A stretch of DNA of 47,129 bases from Apostichopus californicus (GCA_020650975.1 JAIPMN010028326.1:1-47129), one strand, 5' to 3'; counted from the first letter of the stretch, positions 30,968-40,795 are shown. Numbers and translations are program-made. Notes: generated by a model not told the origin, from the sequence alone.

Positions 30968-33463
30968 CGAAGAACGTAATCTTATTAAACAAATCTCTTT
31001 TTTAGAACAGCTGAACGCGGTATGTCTATCCGATTTATATAACAACCAGTTAATTGAGGCTGGAGCTGCGCTCAATTACTTGTATGATTATAAGTTAAAG
31101 GGTATTATCATACGGCCTAGTGCTCAGTCGTCTGAAGAAGGAGAAAAGAATACAAAGAATTAAACAGTGAATACGATTAATGAACTTGTGTTGGAGAACA
31201 AAACTGTAATCAATACTTCAGAAAAAATTATGCACGAACGGAAGAGTTTGTATCAAATCTACCCAACTACAAAGCTCTGAGAGGAACATTCTTCTGACTG
31301 TGAGGGTCTGTTATCACTCGATGAATGTAGACAATCGTTATTTTCTAGGCCGTCAAATAAATCTCCAGGATCTGATGTGTTTCCCGTTGAATTTGATATA
31401 ACTTTTTGGGATGAAGTGGGGATTCTTGTACTCAACTCGTTTAATTATGCTTTTCGAAATGGTTAAATATCTGACGAACAGGGGGGAGCCTGCATTACCC
31501 TTATTCCCAAACCGTCAAAAGACAGGAAATTTCTGAATTCGCGTCCAATCGCACTGCTGAACACGGATTACAAAATAGTATGAAACTGTTTAGCCAACCG
31601 AATGAAACCTGTCCTCACAGATATAATAAGCCCGGAACAAACAGGGTTCATGAAAGGACGATACATAGGTAAAATGTTCGGTTAATTCTGGTCCTCATAA
31701 ATTATTGTGATAAGAAGTATATTGCAGGAGCCCTCATATTTTTACATTTTTAAAAGGCATTTGATCTTCTAGACTGGAATTTCATACACAGTACTCTTTC
31801 TCACTTGTAACTTTGGTCCAGATTTCAGAACATGGATAAACAACTTTTATAATAATACCACTCATGTGTCTTAAATAATGGTTTTTATACTTCTTATTTT
31901 AGAGTGTCCAGGGGGGGGGGGGCGCCAAGGCTGCCTGCTGAGCCCTTATCTATTTATAACGTGTACGGAGATTCTAAATAATCTCATAAACACGGATAAC
32001 AACATTCGTGGCATTTCAATTTGAGGTACAACTTTGAAAATTTCCAATTGTGCCGATGATACTGTTATCATCACAGATGGTACGAATGATTCTTGTAAGG
32101 GTGTTATTGCGGTTTTAGATAACTTTACAGACGTTTCTGGTTTGAACATTAATGTAACCAAGTCTAAATTGTTTCCTCTCGGTCCTTTATATATTCACCC
32201 TCCTTGGTATTTTTTATGATTTTTAGTTCAAAATGACCGATCAACCTGTTACCTATTTGGGAATAACATTCAGTCATCACGGAGAAGACTTTTCAAATTG
32301 AACTATATTCCCAAACTGTGACGTATTAAAAGTGTTATCAATTTATGGTCTACTAGGGACCTCACACCTATCGGAAAAATTGTAATTATAAAAACATTTG
32401 GTATTTCACAATTCGTATATTGCCAAATCCCCCCTCAAGTTATTTGCAAGAACTGAATATTATTTTTCATAAGTTTGTGTGGTCATGCAACCGGACAAAG
32501 TGAAGTTAATGCAAAGTGTAATGGTGGACTCAATATGATTGACTTGAGTTTGTTTGCGAAGAGCCTTAAATGTAAATGGGTGAAACTATACCACGATGAC
32601 AGTCCAAGGGCAATGTTATTTGACAAGGTACTCAGCAAACATGGTGAAATTTTTGTAAACATGATATCAAAATTGCGAACACTTTTATTTTTGAGGTGTG
32701 AAGTTCGTGGTCAGATTATATTTCCGTTCTCCAGAAAGTAACTTCTCAAATGAGTATAAACTCAATAACTCGTTTATTAGGATAAATAGAAATATTGTTT
32801 TCTCGAAGATACTATTGGAGAAAAATTCATATTTTATACGTGATTTCTCTGACGGAAATGGGAATTGTTTAGATTATGTTTCTTTCAAAAGAAAGGTTCA
32901 TATTGGTCATTCCAAATTCTTGGAAAACTAATATGAATGAAACCGATACTATGAATGGGAACATCTCTCGTCTAGTCATATTTACTAGCTATCCTCTTGT
33001 AACAAAAATTACTGCAATGTTATTTTTAGTCTTCCTTATTCTGTGAGGGACGTAACATTACAATATTTTCAGTCTCGTTTCATTCATAGAATTATTGGCA
33101 CGAATACGTTCTTCTTCAGGATAGGTCGAAGAAATTCGCCTCTTTGTACCTTTTGTCAACATTATGATGAGACTCTTGAACATCTATTTTGTTTGTGCCC
33201 ATTTGTCCAAACGTTTTAGTATATCGCTTGCAGAATTTGTTTGAAAGATATTAGTCAAATCACCGTAGATAACATAAAATTTCGTCACATCGAAGACGGT
33301 GAACTTTTTTGGCTACATGCAAATATTTCATTTTCACTTGTAAACAAAACGAAAAACTGGCACAGAGAATGTTATAAGTAAATGATTGTATTCCATTCGT
33401 TAGTGTTGCTTTTTATATGTTCTGATATATAGAGATATCTGAATAAAAAACAAACCCCAAAAC
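30968..33463 (+). mobile_element. LINE-D: second L1/Tx1-type LINE, 5' truncated, inside LINE-A
   Basis: Flanked by the 10-bp duplication AGGATGGCAA (30958-30967, 33464-33473), which cuts LINE-A between endonuclease and RT. No endonuclease is included. The 3' end has AATAAA at 33441 and an A/C-rich tail. Sequence and 3' end differ from LINE-A/B. Confidence 0.9.
30977..33380 (+). pseudogene. LINE-D ORF2: reverse transcriptase and C-terminal domain, heavily mutated
   Basis: In order: a coiled region (KQISFLEQLNAVCLSDLYNN), FSRPSNKSPGSDVFPVEF (31346), RPIALLNTDYKIV (31540-31580), ISPEQTGFMKGRYIG (31628), a damaged GCP.LSPYLF box (about 31930), NCADDTVIITDG (catalytic ADD, about 32046), GLNINVTKSKLFPLG, then KCNGGLNMIDLSLFAKSLKC (32513) and the Cys-rich FCTFCQHYDETLEHLFCLCP (about 33150-33205). 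Many stops and frameshifts show an older insertion. Confidence 0.88.
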
Positions 33464-33473
33464 AGGATGGCAA

Positions 33474-34022
33474 ACATTGAAGCCGGCCTTTGCCTCTACA
33501 TCCCAATGGTGGGATGATGTCAAGTTGCGCATCGAACGCTACGCAATTCAGTATTGCGTGACCCGCGCACGGCGGCGGAGAGAGAAATTATCGAAGCCGT
33601 GCGCGGAGGTGAAGTTCGGCGACCCTTCGGCTGTCATCGCTTTGCAGACTTATCTCGATGAAAAGTACCACGGTGCCCGCGTCAGGGCCAGTGTCGAAGC
33701 GGTAGAAGCTGAGGAGCGCCCTACACTGAGGTTTTACCAGTCCGTTAGCTCATCGGCCGGTGACAGACGCGTCCCATCTATGCGCGCTACTGATGGGACC
33801 GTTCCCCGCGAGGTGAATGATATTTTGGGGGCGGTATAACCACTGTTGAGCTTTGGAAGGCGCTTTCGAAGATGAAGAATGGCAAGTCCCCGAGTTCGGA
33901 CGGGCTTCCAAGGGAGTTCTACCGAACCTTGTGGGCTATAATCGGACCCGACATCAGAGCCGTCTTCGAAGACTCCTCCCAAAACGGACTGCTAAACCAA
34001 AGTCTACGTCTGGGCATGATTA
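33474..34022 (+). pseudogene. LINE-A ORF2, RT N-terminal part
   Basis: It continues the ORF after LINE-D: LKPAFASTSQWWDDVKLRIE and LRFYQSVSSSAGDRRVPSMR. A ~125-bp deletion near 33800 (compared with 43260-43390) removes the segment PHGIVRVYQDYYSSLF. Then KALSKMKNGKSPSSDGLPRE (frame shifted at 33850) leads to the RT at LRLGMITLL, where the SINE is inserted. Confidence 0.85.
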
Positions 34023-34029
34023 CTTTGCT
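34023..34029. repeat. Target-site duplication CTTTGCT of the U2-headed SINE (left)
   Basis: Repeated at 34219-34225. Removing one copy and the insert reconnects MITLL with PITLLNVDYKLL of the LINE-A RT. Confidence 0.8.
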
Positions 34030-34218
34030 TCGCTTCTCGGCCTTTTGGCTAAGATGATGTGTAGTATCTGTTCCCTTTCGAGGGGAATGGTGATACACAC
34101 CCGACGATGATCACACAGTCCCGATGCAAGGGGACTGGGGCTGAGAGCGGATCAGTCGTTTGGTAGTTTGGTTTTCGTGCCATGGTTCTTTCCTGGGCGA
34201 CTTTTTCTTAAAAAGTAT
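34030..34218 (+). mobile_element. SINE with a U2 snRNA-derived head
   Basis: The first 44 nt (34030-34073) match the 5' end of U2 snRNA from its second nucleotide: TCGCTTCTCGGCCTTTTGGC, then TAAGAT and the branch-site-recognition segment GTGTAGTATCTGTTC, with two substitutions (recalled U2 sequence). This is U2 stem-loop I plus the GUAGUA region. The body that follows is not U2: a hairpin TTCCC/GGGAA (34071-34087), a second stem AGTCCC/GGGACT, and a tail ending TTTTTCTTAAAAAGTAT. The 7-bp TSD (34023-34029, 34219-34225) shows that it is an insertion, here in LINE-A. The 3' ~105 bp recur at 45650-45754. It encodes no protein, so it must depend on a LINE for movement. Confidence 0.85.
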
Positions 34219-34225
34219 CTTTGCT

Positions 34226-34591
34226 GCCCAATTACCTTGTTAAATGTGGACTACAAGTTGCTGGCTAAGGCTTTATGCAACCGCCTTGCACTGGCTATGC
34301 CGCACCTTGTGGGTGATCTCCAGACTTGTGCAGTGAAGGGTCATTGCATCCAGCAGAATTTGTGGTTGATGTGCGACTTGACCGACTTTGTTATTGAGCG
34401 TGATCTGCCATGTGCATTGGTCTCTCTTGATCAGCCTTCGACATGCACCAAAATTTTCGAAAATGAATTTTCGTTTTCTATCAGGACAGTTTCAGTTCTG
34501 TGATCGTAAACGGGTTTTGTTGAGAGGTTTTTAACGTAGAGAGGGGGTGCGCCAGGGGTGTCTCCATTACTTTATGTTCTGTTTAGCGAGT
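34226..34591 (+). pseudogene. LINE-A ORF2, RT middle part
   Basis: PITLLNVDYKLLAKALCNRL, then HLVGDLQTCAVKGHCIQQNL and LPCALVSLDQ (first catalytic Asp region), frameshift, then GVRQGCLHYFMFCLAS (about 34545-34590, the RQGCPLSP box damaged). Interrupted at 34591 by the antisense LINE-A. Confidence 0.85.
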
Positions 34592-34869
34592 GCTTTTTAC
34601 GTGACCCGCCATGCGGGATACAAAACGTCACGGCCAAACGGCACTACCGAACCATCCCATACTGACAAAACGAAACTCGGGTCAAGCGAGCCAAAAAACA
34701 TAATCCCGCCGACCTGCAGAGACAAAACGCCCACCCCCCCCCACTCAAACATTCAAAAAACTACATAAGGACGACCTGCACGCAGCGAAACGAAAAACCC
34801 CTCCCCAGCACACCAGCGTCCAAAAAAGGCAGCGCCAGATAAACGGCGAAAATCGCCTTCAATTTTAAG
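34592..34869 (-). mobile_element. LINE-A, 278-bp 3' end copy inserted antisense in LINE-A RT
   Basis: The 3' terminus GCTTTTTACGTGACCCGCCA at 34592 and the 5' truncation at 34869 are flanked by GCGAGT (34586-34591, 34870-34875). Content is the end of ORF2 and the 3' UTR. Confidence 0.85.
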
Positions 34870-34875
34870 GCGAGT

Positions 34876-35226
34876 CCCTCTCCCGTCTTTGGAAAAGGAC
34901 TCTAGACTTGTTCCATTCGTTGTGCCAGGGGGTGCCAAAGTGAAATGCGTTCAATATGCAGATGACGTCACGTGTGTTGTTTCTCTGGCGCTGTTTAGCA
35001 ACAGAGAACCGCATAGTAGTACTCCAAGCAGGGTGGTGCGTGTCATATGCTCCGCTCTAATTGAGTTGCCCCCTGTTGACCTGTCACGGCCGGCCCTCGT
35101 TCACAGTTCCTTGCGGGATAGGGCCTTAAAAGCAATTTTTGTACAGGGACGTCATTCTGCCGAAGTATGGCGTTCGGTGCATTGAAGGCTGAATGGTTGC
35201 AGGCTCCGTGATCTTGCCTGGAGAAT
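34876..35226 (+). pseudogene. LINE-A ORF2, ADD box joined to the C-terminal region by deletion
   Basis: RLVPFVVPGGAKVKCVQYAD and then D-V (YADD, about 34955-34970) hold the catalytic pair. Near 34990 the sequence changes from the RT thumb to ALFSNREPHSSTPSRVVRVI, which in the copy at 19000 lies far downstream. The thumb region that should follow is seen at 42855-43060. The segment then runs to the LINE-B insertion at 35226. Confidence 0.82.
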
Positions 35227-36099
35227 CCCACCCTTGTTTCGTTCAATGCTCGCGCCTGTGCGCCCGTCGGCTTGCCAAACCGCCCCCTCCAGACCGCCTC
35301 GAGACGTGTGGCGGTCTGTGTGTTGTAAGTCTCTAGATAGCAGTCTCCGGGACTTGGCGTGGAGGATTGCACATGGGGTCCTCATCACTAACCGATTAGG
35401 TGATGGGATTTGTCCCCGTGTGGGCTGTAAAGACATCGAGACTATGCAACACCTTTTGCTGGAGTGGGAATGGTTTCACGCCTTCGTTATTGGTGTTATT
35501 GGTTGCACACAGTGGGCCATTAGTAGTGATTTTGTTTTGTATGGTTTGATGCCCCCTGTGTGCTCAACCTGGGTTAGGGATCTGCTGTTGTTGTTTGCCG
35601 CTATAATCAGGAGACACATCTGGAAGAGCAGATGCCGCCTAGTTCTCGATGGGGACGTCTGGAGGGCCGAGGCGGTCGTCCCCCTCGTGCAAAGTGACAT
35701 TAGGTTGCGCATGGAGGCGGACCATGCACGGCTTCCCGACACTGCCTTTCGTAGACGCTGACGCAAGCTTGTCGTCTACCATCGGGACGGCGTTAGGTGT
35801 GGTTGGTTTTTGTGGTCGTTACATAATATGGGTTGGTGGGAGTTTTTCTGTTTGTGGTTTGGAGTTGGCTTTTTGGGGCTGGTTTGTAGTGATTTATTGT
35901 TTTGGTTATGTTGGCCTTTGGGTCCGTGTCCTTTTCACGTGACGTTAAACGGTACGTTATATACATATGTGGGTTAGTGAGAGATTTCTGTTCGTGGGTT
36001 TCAGTTCGGGTTTTGGTGGTTGTTATACAGACTGGGATTCCTTTTTTGGTTTTTGTTGGCCTTTGGTCCGTGTCCGTTCTCTTTGCTCGTAAAAAGCAC
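35227..36099 (+). mobile_element. LINE-B, 3' end copy with ORF2 C-terminus
   Basis: Flanked by TGCCTGGAGAAT (35215-35226, 36100-36111), a 12-bp TSD. It includes the ORF2 C-terminus and the full LINE-B 3' UTR, ending GCTCGTAAAAAGCAC. In the UTR a GGTCCGTGTCC block occurs twice (about 35921 and 36066), the second next to the terminus. Confidence 0.9.
35234..35761 (+). CDS. LINE-B ORF2, C-terminal ~170 residues (partial)
   Basis: An open frame to TGA at 35759-35761 with no stops. It includes SSLRDLAWRIAHGVLITNRL and the Cys-rich GDGICPRVGCKDIETMQHLL (C..C...E...HL), where the usual final Cys is replaced. It ends LPDTAFRRR. It is the only ORF2 segment of LINE-B in the window. The frame is open but 5' truncated, so nothing functional can be made. 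Confidence 0.8.
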   Translation: MFRSMLAPVRPSACQTAPSRPPRDVWRSVCCKSLDSSLRDLAWRIAHGVLITNRLGDGICPRVGCKDIETMQHLLLEWEWFHAFVIGVIGCTQWAISSDFVLYGLMPPVCSTWVRDLLLLFAAIIRRHIWKSRCRLVLDGDVWRAEAVVPLVQSDIRLRMEADHARLPDTAFRRR

Positions 36100-36111
36100 T
36101 GCCTGGAGAAT

Positions 36112-36594
36112 TGGTGACCAATCTAAAAAGGCATCATTGGCGATTGGGTGATGGACTGTGCCCAAGGACCGGCTGTGACAGCTTAGAGAGTACCGCTCAT
36201 GTTGTTTGGCATTGTTGCTTTGTTTTAAACTTATGGGAGTGGCTCCAGACCTGGACCGACCGTGTAAGGGAGACCGTTCACGGTCGGTAGGACAGGGCTT
36301 TGTTTTATATGGGGTAGATCCTCCAGTTTGTTCCGTTTATCTGGGGCTTGTTACTTTTTGGACGCTGGTGTGCTGGGGAGGGGGGGGGGGTTAGTTTTGC
36401 TGCGAGCTGGTCGTCCTTTTGTGTTTTTTTTAATGTTTGAGTGGGTGGTTGGGGGTTTGTCTCTGCAGGTCGGTGGGCGTATTTACTTTTTTGGCTCGCT
36501 TGACTAAAGTTTTGATTTTCAGAATGGGATAGTCAGGTAGTGCCGTTTGGCCGTGACGTTTTGGATCCCGCAGGGCGAGTCACGTAAAAAGCAC
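36112..36594 (+). mobile_element. LINE-A ORF2 end and 3' UTR
   Basis: It resumes after LINE-B with GDWVMDCAQGPAVTA-type sequence matching 18700-18650 (minus), is shortened by a deletion near 36345, and ends in GGATCCCGCAGGGCGAGTCA then CGTAAAAAGCAC. Confidence 0.82.
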
Positions 36595-36616
36595 TTAAGA
36601 TATAGATTTGACTTGA

Positions 36617-36644
36617 CAATAGGTGCGTTCGACTCCTCTACTCG
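36617..36644 (+). repeat. Harbinger left TIR
   Basis: 28 bp, perfect inverted match to 40327-40354. Beyond it ACTCGAGTAA-type blocks occur on both sides, giving weaker subterminal similarity. Confidence 0.92.
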
Positions 36645-36765
36645 CGTAGCAACTCGAGTAATCTTCTCGACGTCAGTTAACTTCGTTACGCATTCGTGGT
36701 GAATAGACGACACGAACGACTGAATGGGCAAAACGTCATGAAGTAGTCGTATTGATAGTGGATGC

Positions 36766-38241
36766 ATGGATGCCCAGACAAGGAGAAAAATTTGCATTGC
36801 TATCATTCTACAGATTTATCTCCAGGAATGTGAGATGCAACAATTAATTGCTATGCAGCATACTAAGGCGATTTTTCCAGTCATGTCGGCAAGTAAGCTG
36901 AAAAGGGAAGAGGTTCCTCGAGTAGTTAGATTTGCAGAAAACATTGTGCATCGATACGACGACCTTGTTTTCAAGTTTCATTTTAGACTACACAGCTCCA
37001 CCGCATAAATACTTATTAATCGATTAGCGAACTCGAATATTCCAACGCCTGAAAATTGCCTAGGCGGCACGAAATCAGTGACACTGAAAAAACAGTCCTA
37101 CTGTTTCTGTGCATCGTTGGTCAGTACGCCTATGTAGTTGTTGCTGCTTTTTCTTTGTGGTCTCCCTGCATGGAAATGCATTCCAAGAAATGGTGTGACA
37201 CTGGTACTGCACCTACAACACTATCATTTTCACTGTACGTGCATCCATTGACCCGCATACATCAGTCTTCATAAAGTTATGGTAGTAAACAACTTTTATA
37301 AGCTTGGGCCCCGTACTCTTTGTAAAGTACCCTGGCCAGCATGCCGATGTATATATAGGTCCATATGAGCTTTACCTAGATGCCAGGCCGACCTGCAGGC
37401 TTTGATTGGGCTGTTTTAGAGTGGCTTAATAATCTTTCAGTAAGATCACATTTTCTTTTTCTATATGCAACATTGAGAGCTCCAGGACAATGTCTGACAG
37501 ATTTGGGGTGTCTCAGTCCACATATCACAATGTTTGCTGCAGAGTTGCTGAAGCCATAGTAACAGATGTTATGCCACGACTTGTTTCCTGGCCAGTTAGT
37601 GATGCTAGCAAGCGAGCTGTATCTGAAGGATTGGGAGGCTGCCAAATACCCTTGGTGCAGTCGACGGCACACACATCATATTTCAATAGGAAGCACTTCT
37701 ATTCAATGCAGTTACAGGGAGTTTGTACCAGTAATTTACTTTTCACACACGTCCTGACTGGATGGCCTGGCAGTGTTCACGATGCAAGAGTGTTCAGAAA
37801 TTGCTTTTTAATGGGGGATGATAACAAATTCCCTCCTGGATATTACTTGTTAGGTGATTCTGCTTACCCACTTTTGCGCTACCTCATAACTCCCTTTAGA
37901 GACTATGGAAATCTCGGATTTCAGGAAAGAAGATTCAAATCAAGAATTGAGTCGCCAGCGGAATGTCATAGAGCGTGCGTTTGGTCATTTGAAGGGGCGG
38001 TTTCTTCGCCTACAATTTTTTTCGAGCAGAGGATAAAAAATTTCTTTGTAAGACCATACTGGCAGCCTGCACCCTTCATAATGTGTGCATCATGAATGAC
38101 GATGAGCTTATGGAGGAGTTTCACGAGAACCATGACCATGACAGAGAGCAGCAGGATTATCCTTACAACGAGGAAGTCAGGAGAGGCGACAGGAGCTTAT
38201 GGCATTGTTCAACTAACATTATAAGCTTCTTTGCTTTCTAG
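36766..38241 (+). pseudogene. HARBI1-like (DDE_Tnp_4) transposase, frameshifted
   Basis: 36766-37005 reads an N-terminal exon (MDAQTRRKICIAIILQIYLQ, then VVRFAENIVHRYDDLVFKFH). PTPENCLGGTKSVTL follows near 37044 in another frame. 37490-37640 gives DRFGVSQSTYHNVCCRVAEA, the helix-turn-helix. Catalytic residues are visible in different frames: NTLGAVDGTHI (first Asp, about 37648-37680), FPPGYYLLGDSAYPLL (second Asp, 37830-37875) and NVIERAFGHLKGRF (Glu, about 37960-38005). The C-terminus (AACTLHNVCIMNDDELMEEF) reads to TAG at 38241. At least three single-base shifts lie in the coding part. Some apparent breaks at the 5' end may be introns. Confidence 0.85.
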
Positions 38242-38634
38242 CAGATAAAAAGCATGATGCTAAGAGAACAATTACATGCAAATAACATGGAAATAACTTG
38301 GAAAGGATTTTTTTCAATTTATTATTAAACAACAAACAATTTAAGCCAGCTCTTAGAATTCTCAAAGTATGAGATTAAAGATAACTTTTTTTTCTTCTAA
38401 AATATATTACAACTTCTCCAAAGGTTGTCTTTCTAGTACAACAATTGTCTTGTTAGTGCTTTGTTCAACAGGATCATTTTTAAATTTATTGATTATCTAG
38501 TCTAGTAATTTATCCTTTTGTAAAATCCAACCTCCTTTCAAGATGAAGTTAATACATGAAGTTTATAAAAGAAAAAAAATTAAAGAGTAAACTTGTTCAA
38601 CAAAAACAACTATGCTATCTGAGCTCAAATGCAT
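38242..38634. other. Spacer between the two convergent Harbinger genes
   Basis: AT-rich noncoding DNA; polyadenylation-type AATAAA-like sequences are plausible on both strands. No other feature seen. Confidence 0.5.
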
Positions 38635-39371
38635 CTACAGTTTATCAATAAGTTTTGTAAGAAGGGCCTTGTTTTCATTGTGCATAGTAATTAGGGTTTC
38701 TCGCAACTGTGCTTGGCTTTCCATGAACATATCCGTCATCTCATTTACTATGAGAGATGACCGGTTTCGAGTTTTAATCTTCTGACGCGTTGGTTCTGTG
38801 TCCTCATCACTTGTTGGCTGGCCCCCAATTTCTGACATGTTTCCCTCTGAATCACAGGTAAAGGCTGGTTGAAGAGAGGGGTCATCACCAACTATATCAT
38901 AAATGTCTGGAAATTTAAACGGCTTCGGTTGACCATTACCTGTTTTACGACGTTTATCTTCATGTTTGCGCAGAGCCTGTTTAATGTTTCTGTATTTGTC
39001 ATAGCACTGATCAGCAGTTACTTTCACATAAAGTGTGTCAGACAGCTCAGATGAAATATTTTTCCAGATTGGTTTCTTGTTTTTTACCTTCAGTAGGTCC
39101 TTTTCCTTTATGATGTTCAGTAGAGTTTTTACCTGGCTATCTTCCCATGAAACCAACTCTATACATGGGGTACATGACGCTACTGGTTCACTTGTCTTGG
39201 GTTCGGTAGATGGTGTGATGGTTGTAGTAGATGAAGCTTTCGAAGGCTGGAGAAGATTGTCATTCAATGCAGCTGGTGTACTTACTGCAGCCTTCTCACT
39301 GAAGTCAAGGGCTACCGGGTAGCTTACACCCTGCGGTAAGTTTTGTAGAACCTGCACAACTCTTGCAAAGT
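38635..39371 (-). CDS. Harbinger Myb/SANT-like DNA-binding protein, exon 2
   Basis: Open from an acceptor (TTTCCAG at 39372-39378 on the minus strand) to the stop at 38635, 737 nt. Residues of the Myb/SANT (trihelix-like) domain: CIELVSWEDSQVKTLLNIIK, KPIWKNISSELSDTLYVKVT and ADQCYDKYRNIKQALRKHED, with the spaced Trp/aromatic pattern of the fold. An acidic region and a C-terminal coiled coil (QLRETLITMHNENKALLTKL) follow. In Harbinger elements this partner brings the transposase to the TIRs and into the nucleus. Joined with exon 1 the frame is continuous (273 codons plus stop), so this gene looks intact while the transposase is dead. Confidence 0.82.
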
Positions 39372-40104
39372 CTGGAAATCAGAAGATTAATATATTTAAA
39401 ATATCATGCTCATAGAGTACAACTGTAAACTGATACTTACTATGATATAAAACTTTTACACAGTTGTTCTAAAACTGTTCTTATACTGTTGGCCAGACAG
39501 AATATTAAGCAGTCATTACAAATATTACTGGCAGGCCTTCAAGTGGACCAGGGTGAAAAAGTAGGATGAACAAAATTTTAAATAAAACAGAACAAACGTA
39601 TGACTTTGTAGACCAAACGTAGGACTTTTGGGCTGCCGAAGGCCAATGAATCTATGCGATGCTGGCGTGACCTAATTATAAATCTGGAATCTTTTATCTC
39701 TCTAGACTATGCATGTATAGCTTACCTAATTTGACTGTCAATTTACTAGTACAAAAATATAGTTATATTTGTTATCGTAACATTAAAGAGGCAATAATGG
39801 ATCGCTGGATCTCGTTCGATAGCCTGTAATGTCTAGCACTATTCATTTCTGGAGGGTACTAGCCTACCTTAACTTTCATAATAATCTTATGTTGACGAAT
39901 CCCAATCAATATACTGTATAGGCTACAGTAATAGCCTACACTACAGATACAGTACACCGATCATGCATGTCAGTTGTCAACACGTTCGAGATCTTTTCGT
40001 AGGTCAAAATGAAGGGCCATGTGCTGGTTTACAAGCCAAATGGGCCGTAAACACTGACGTGGAAATCTCTGGTACTTTATACTCTGTACCCATAAGAAAC
40101 TTAC
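39372..40104 (-). other. Intron of the Myb/SANT-like gene
   Basis: 733 bp with GTAAGT donor (40104) and TTTCCAG acceptor (39372) on the minus strand. No further exon seen in it. Confidence 0.7.
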
Positions 40105-40189
40105 TTTTTGAGAATGTTTCCTCTTGGCCACTTTGTATCTTAACTGGCACTGTTTTGCCCGAAGGCAGTGTTACTTCGTGTGTTTCCAT
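40105..40189 (-). CDS. Harbinger Myb/SANT-like protein, exon 1
   Basis: It starts at ATG 40189 (METHEVTLPSGKTVPVKIQS) and stops after 85 nt at the donor A|GTAAGT. One leftover base combines with AC of exon 2 to give an Asn codon, so the phase matches exactly. A VTLPSG-type start is typical for this partner protein as I recall. An upstream in-frame ATG at 40225 is possible. The right TIR lies 137 bp upstream and presumably holds the promoter. Confidence 0.75.
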
Positions 40190-40326
40190 CTTTATTGTGA
40201 CGTAAATAACGTCATACCTACACAAGTAACCGACCCCCGGAGGTGGTTACTTTTCTGTTACTCGAGTTGTGACGTTTTCGTGACGTTTCCACAAGCCGAA
40301 CGTTTATCAGCTGTACTCGTGTAACT

Positions 40327-40354
40327 CGAGTAGAGGAGTCGAACGCACCTATTG
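40327..40354 (-). repeat. Harbinger right TIR
   Basis: Perfect complement of 36617-36644. Confidence 0.92.
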
Positions 40355-40787
40355 GCTCATTCCATACGTCTTTGTTTCAATAGATTTAAAATTTGACGCA
40401 TATACTTGGTTAAGTCTCCCGCACGGCGTACATGGATTGTCGGTATATAGAAGGCGGGGAGATTGTTATCGTAAAAATCTGAGCCCAAAAAATTGTGCCC
40501 TTGTTGTCCTTGAAATTATGATATACCTGTACCATGCATTTATAAGGCACAGTAAAAAAAAAAGGGTTTCTCCTAACTATTCTGGAAAACAGAGCAATAC
40601 GGGCTCTTTTGTTCATTTTTTTTAGGGACGATTAGGATCATAGTATCGTATATTACGTAATGAATACCCAATGCTAATGCACTGCATTAATTAACTCCCT
40701 TTTTCATCTGCTTGTAATACACCTTTCAGTTATGTAATTACCACTTCCACCTACAAACAAATCTTATCTTCGGTGGTAATTGTTTTA
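40355..40787. other. Gene-free stretch
   Basis: No supported gene. It may be intron of the locus to which the exon at 41193 belongs. Confidence 0.45.
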
Positions 40788-40795
40788 CTTGTTGG

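Larger units (their letters stand above)
28856..36594 (+). mobile_element. LINE-A (Tx1-like) copy with four nested insertions and an internal deletion
   Basis: It runs from the 5' UTR (GTGTAGTGCGGACGTG) to the 3' terminal TCACGTAAAAAGCAC at 36580-36594. ORF1 and ORF2 are present but broken. Insertions, each with a TSD: LINE-D 30968-33463 (AGGATGGCAA), U2-headed SINE 34030-34218 (CTTTGCT), antisense LINE-A 34592-34869 (GCGAGT), LINE-B 35227-36099 (TGCCTGGAGAAT). A deletion joins the RT ADD box directly to the C-terminal region near 34990. Without insertions the copy is about 3.9 kb. Confidence 0.85.
36617..40354. mobile_element. PIF/Harbinger DNA transposon, 3.74 kb
   Basis: Perfect 28-bp terminal inverted repeats (36617-36644 and 40327-40354) start CAATAGGTGCGTTCGACTCC. 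It carries the two genes typical of the superfamily: a HARBI1-type transposase (plus, 36766-38241) and a Myb/SANT-like protein (minus, 38635-40189), tail to tail. A 3-bp TSD is not evident: the AATA/TATT at the ends is part of the inverted repeat. The transposase is broken, so the copy depends on transposase from elsewhere. Confidence 0.9.

Noticed and set aside
34030..34073. A functional U2 snRNA gene
   Set aside because: Only the first ~44 nt match U2. Stem IIa, the Sm site and the 3' stem-loops are missing, and the segment sits inside a SINE with a TSD.
18090..36594. GTGCTTTTTACGTG/CACGTAAAAAGCAC pairs as TIRs of a DNA transposon
   Set aside because: The motif is always the 3' end of a LINE copy; each copy has one fixed end, a variable 5' truncation and its own TSD, which fits target-primed reverse transcription.
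36617..40354. A 3-bp TSD for the Harbinger element
   Set aside because: The bases flanking the 28-bp TIRs (TTGA and GCTC) do not match; TA inside the TIR can be read either way.
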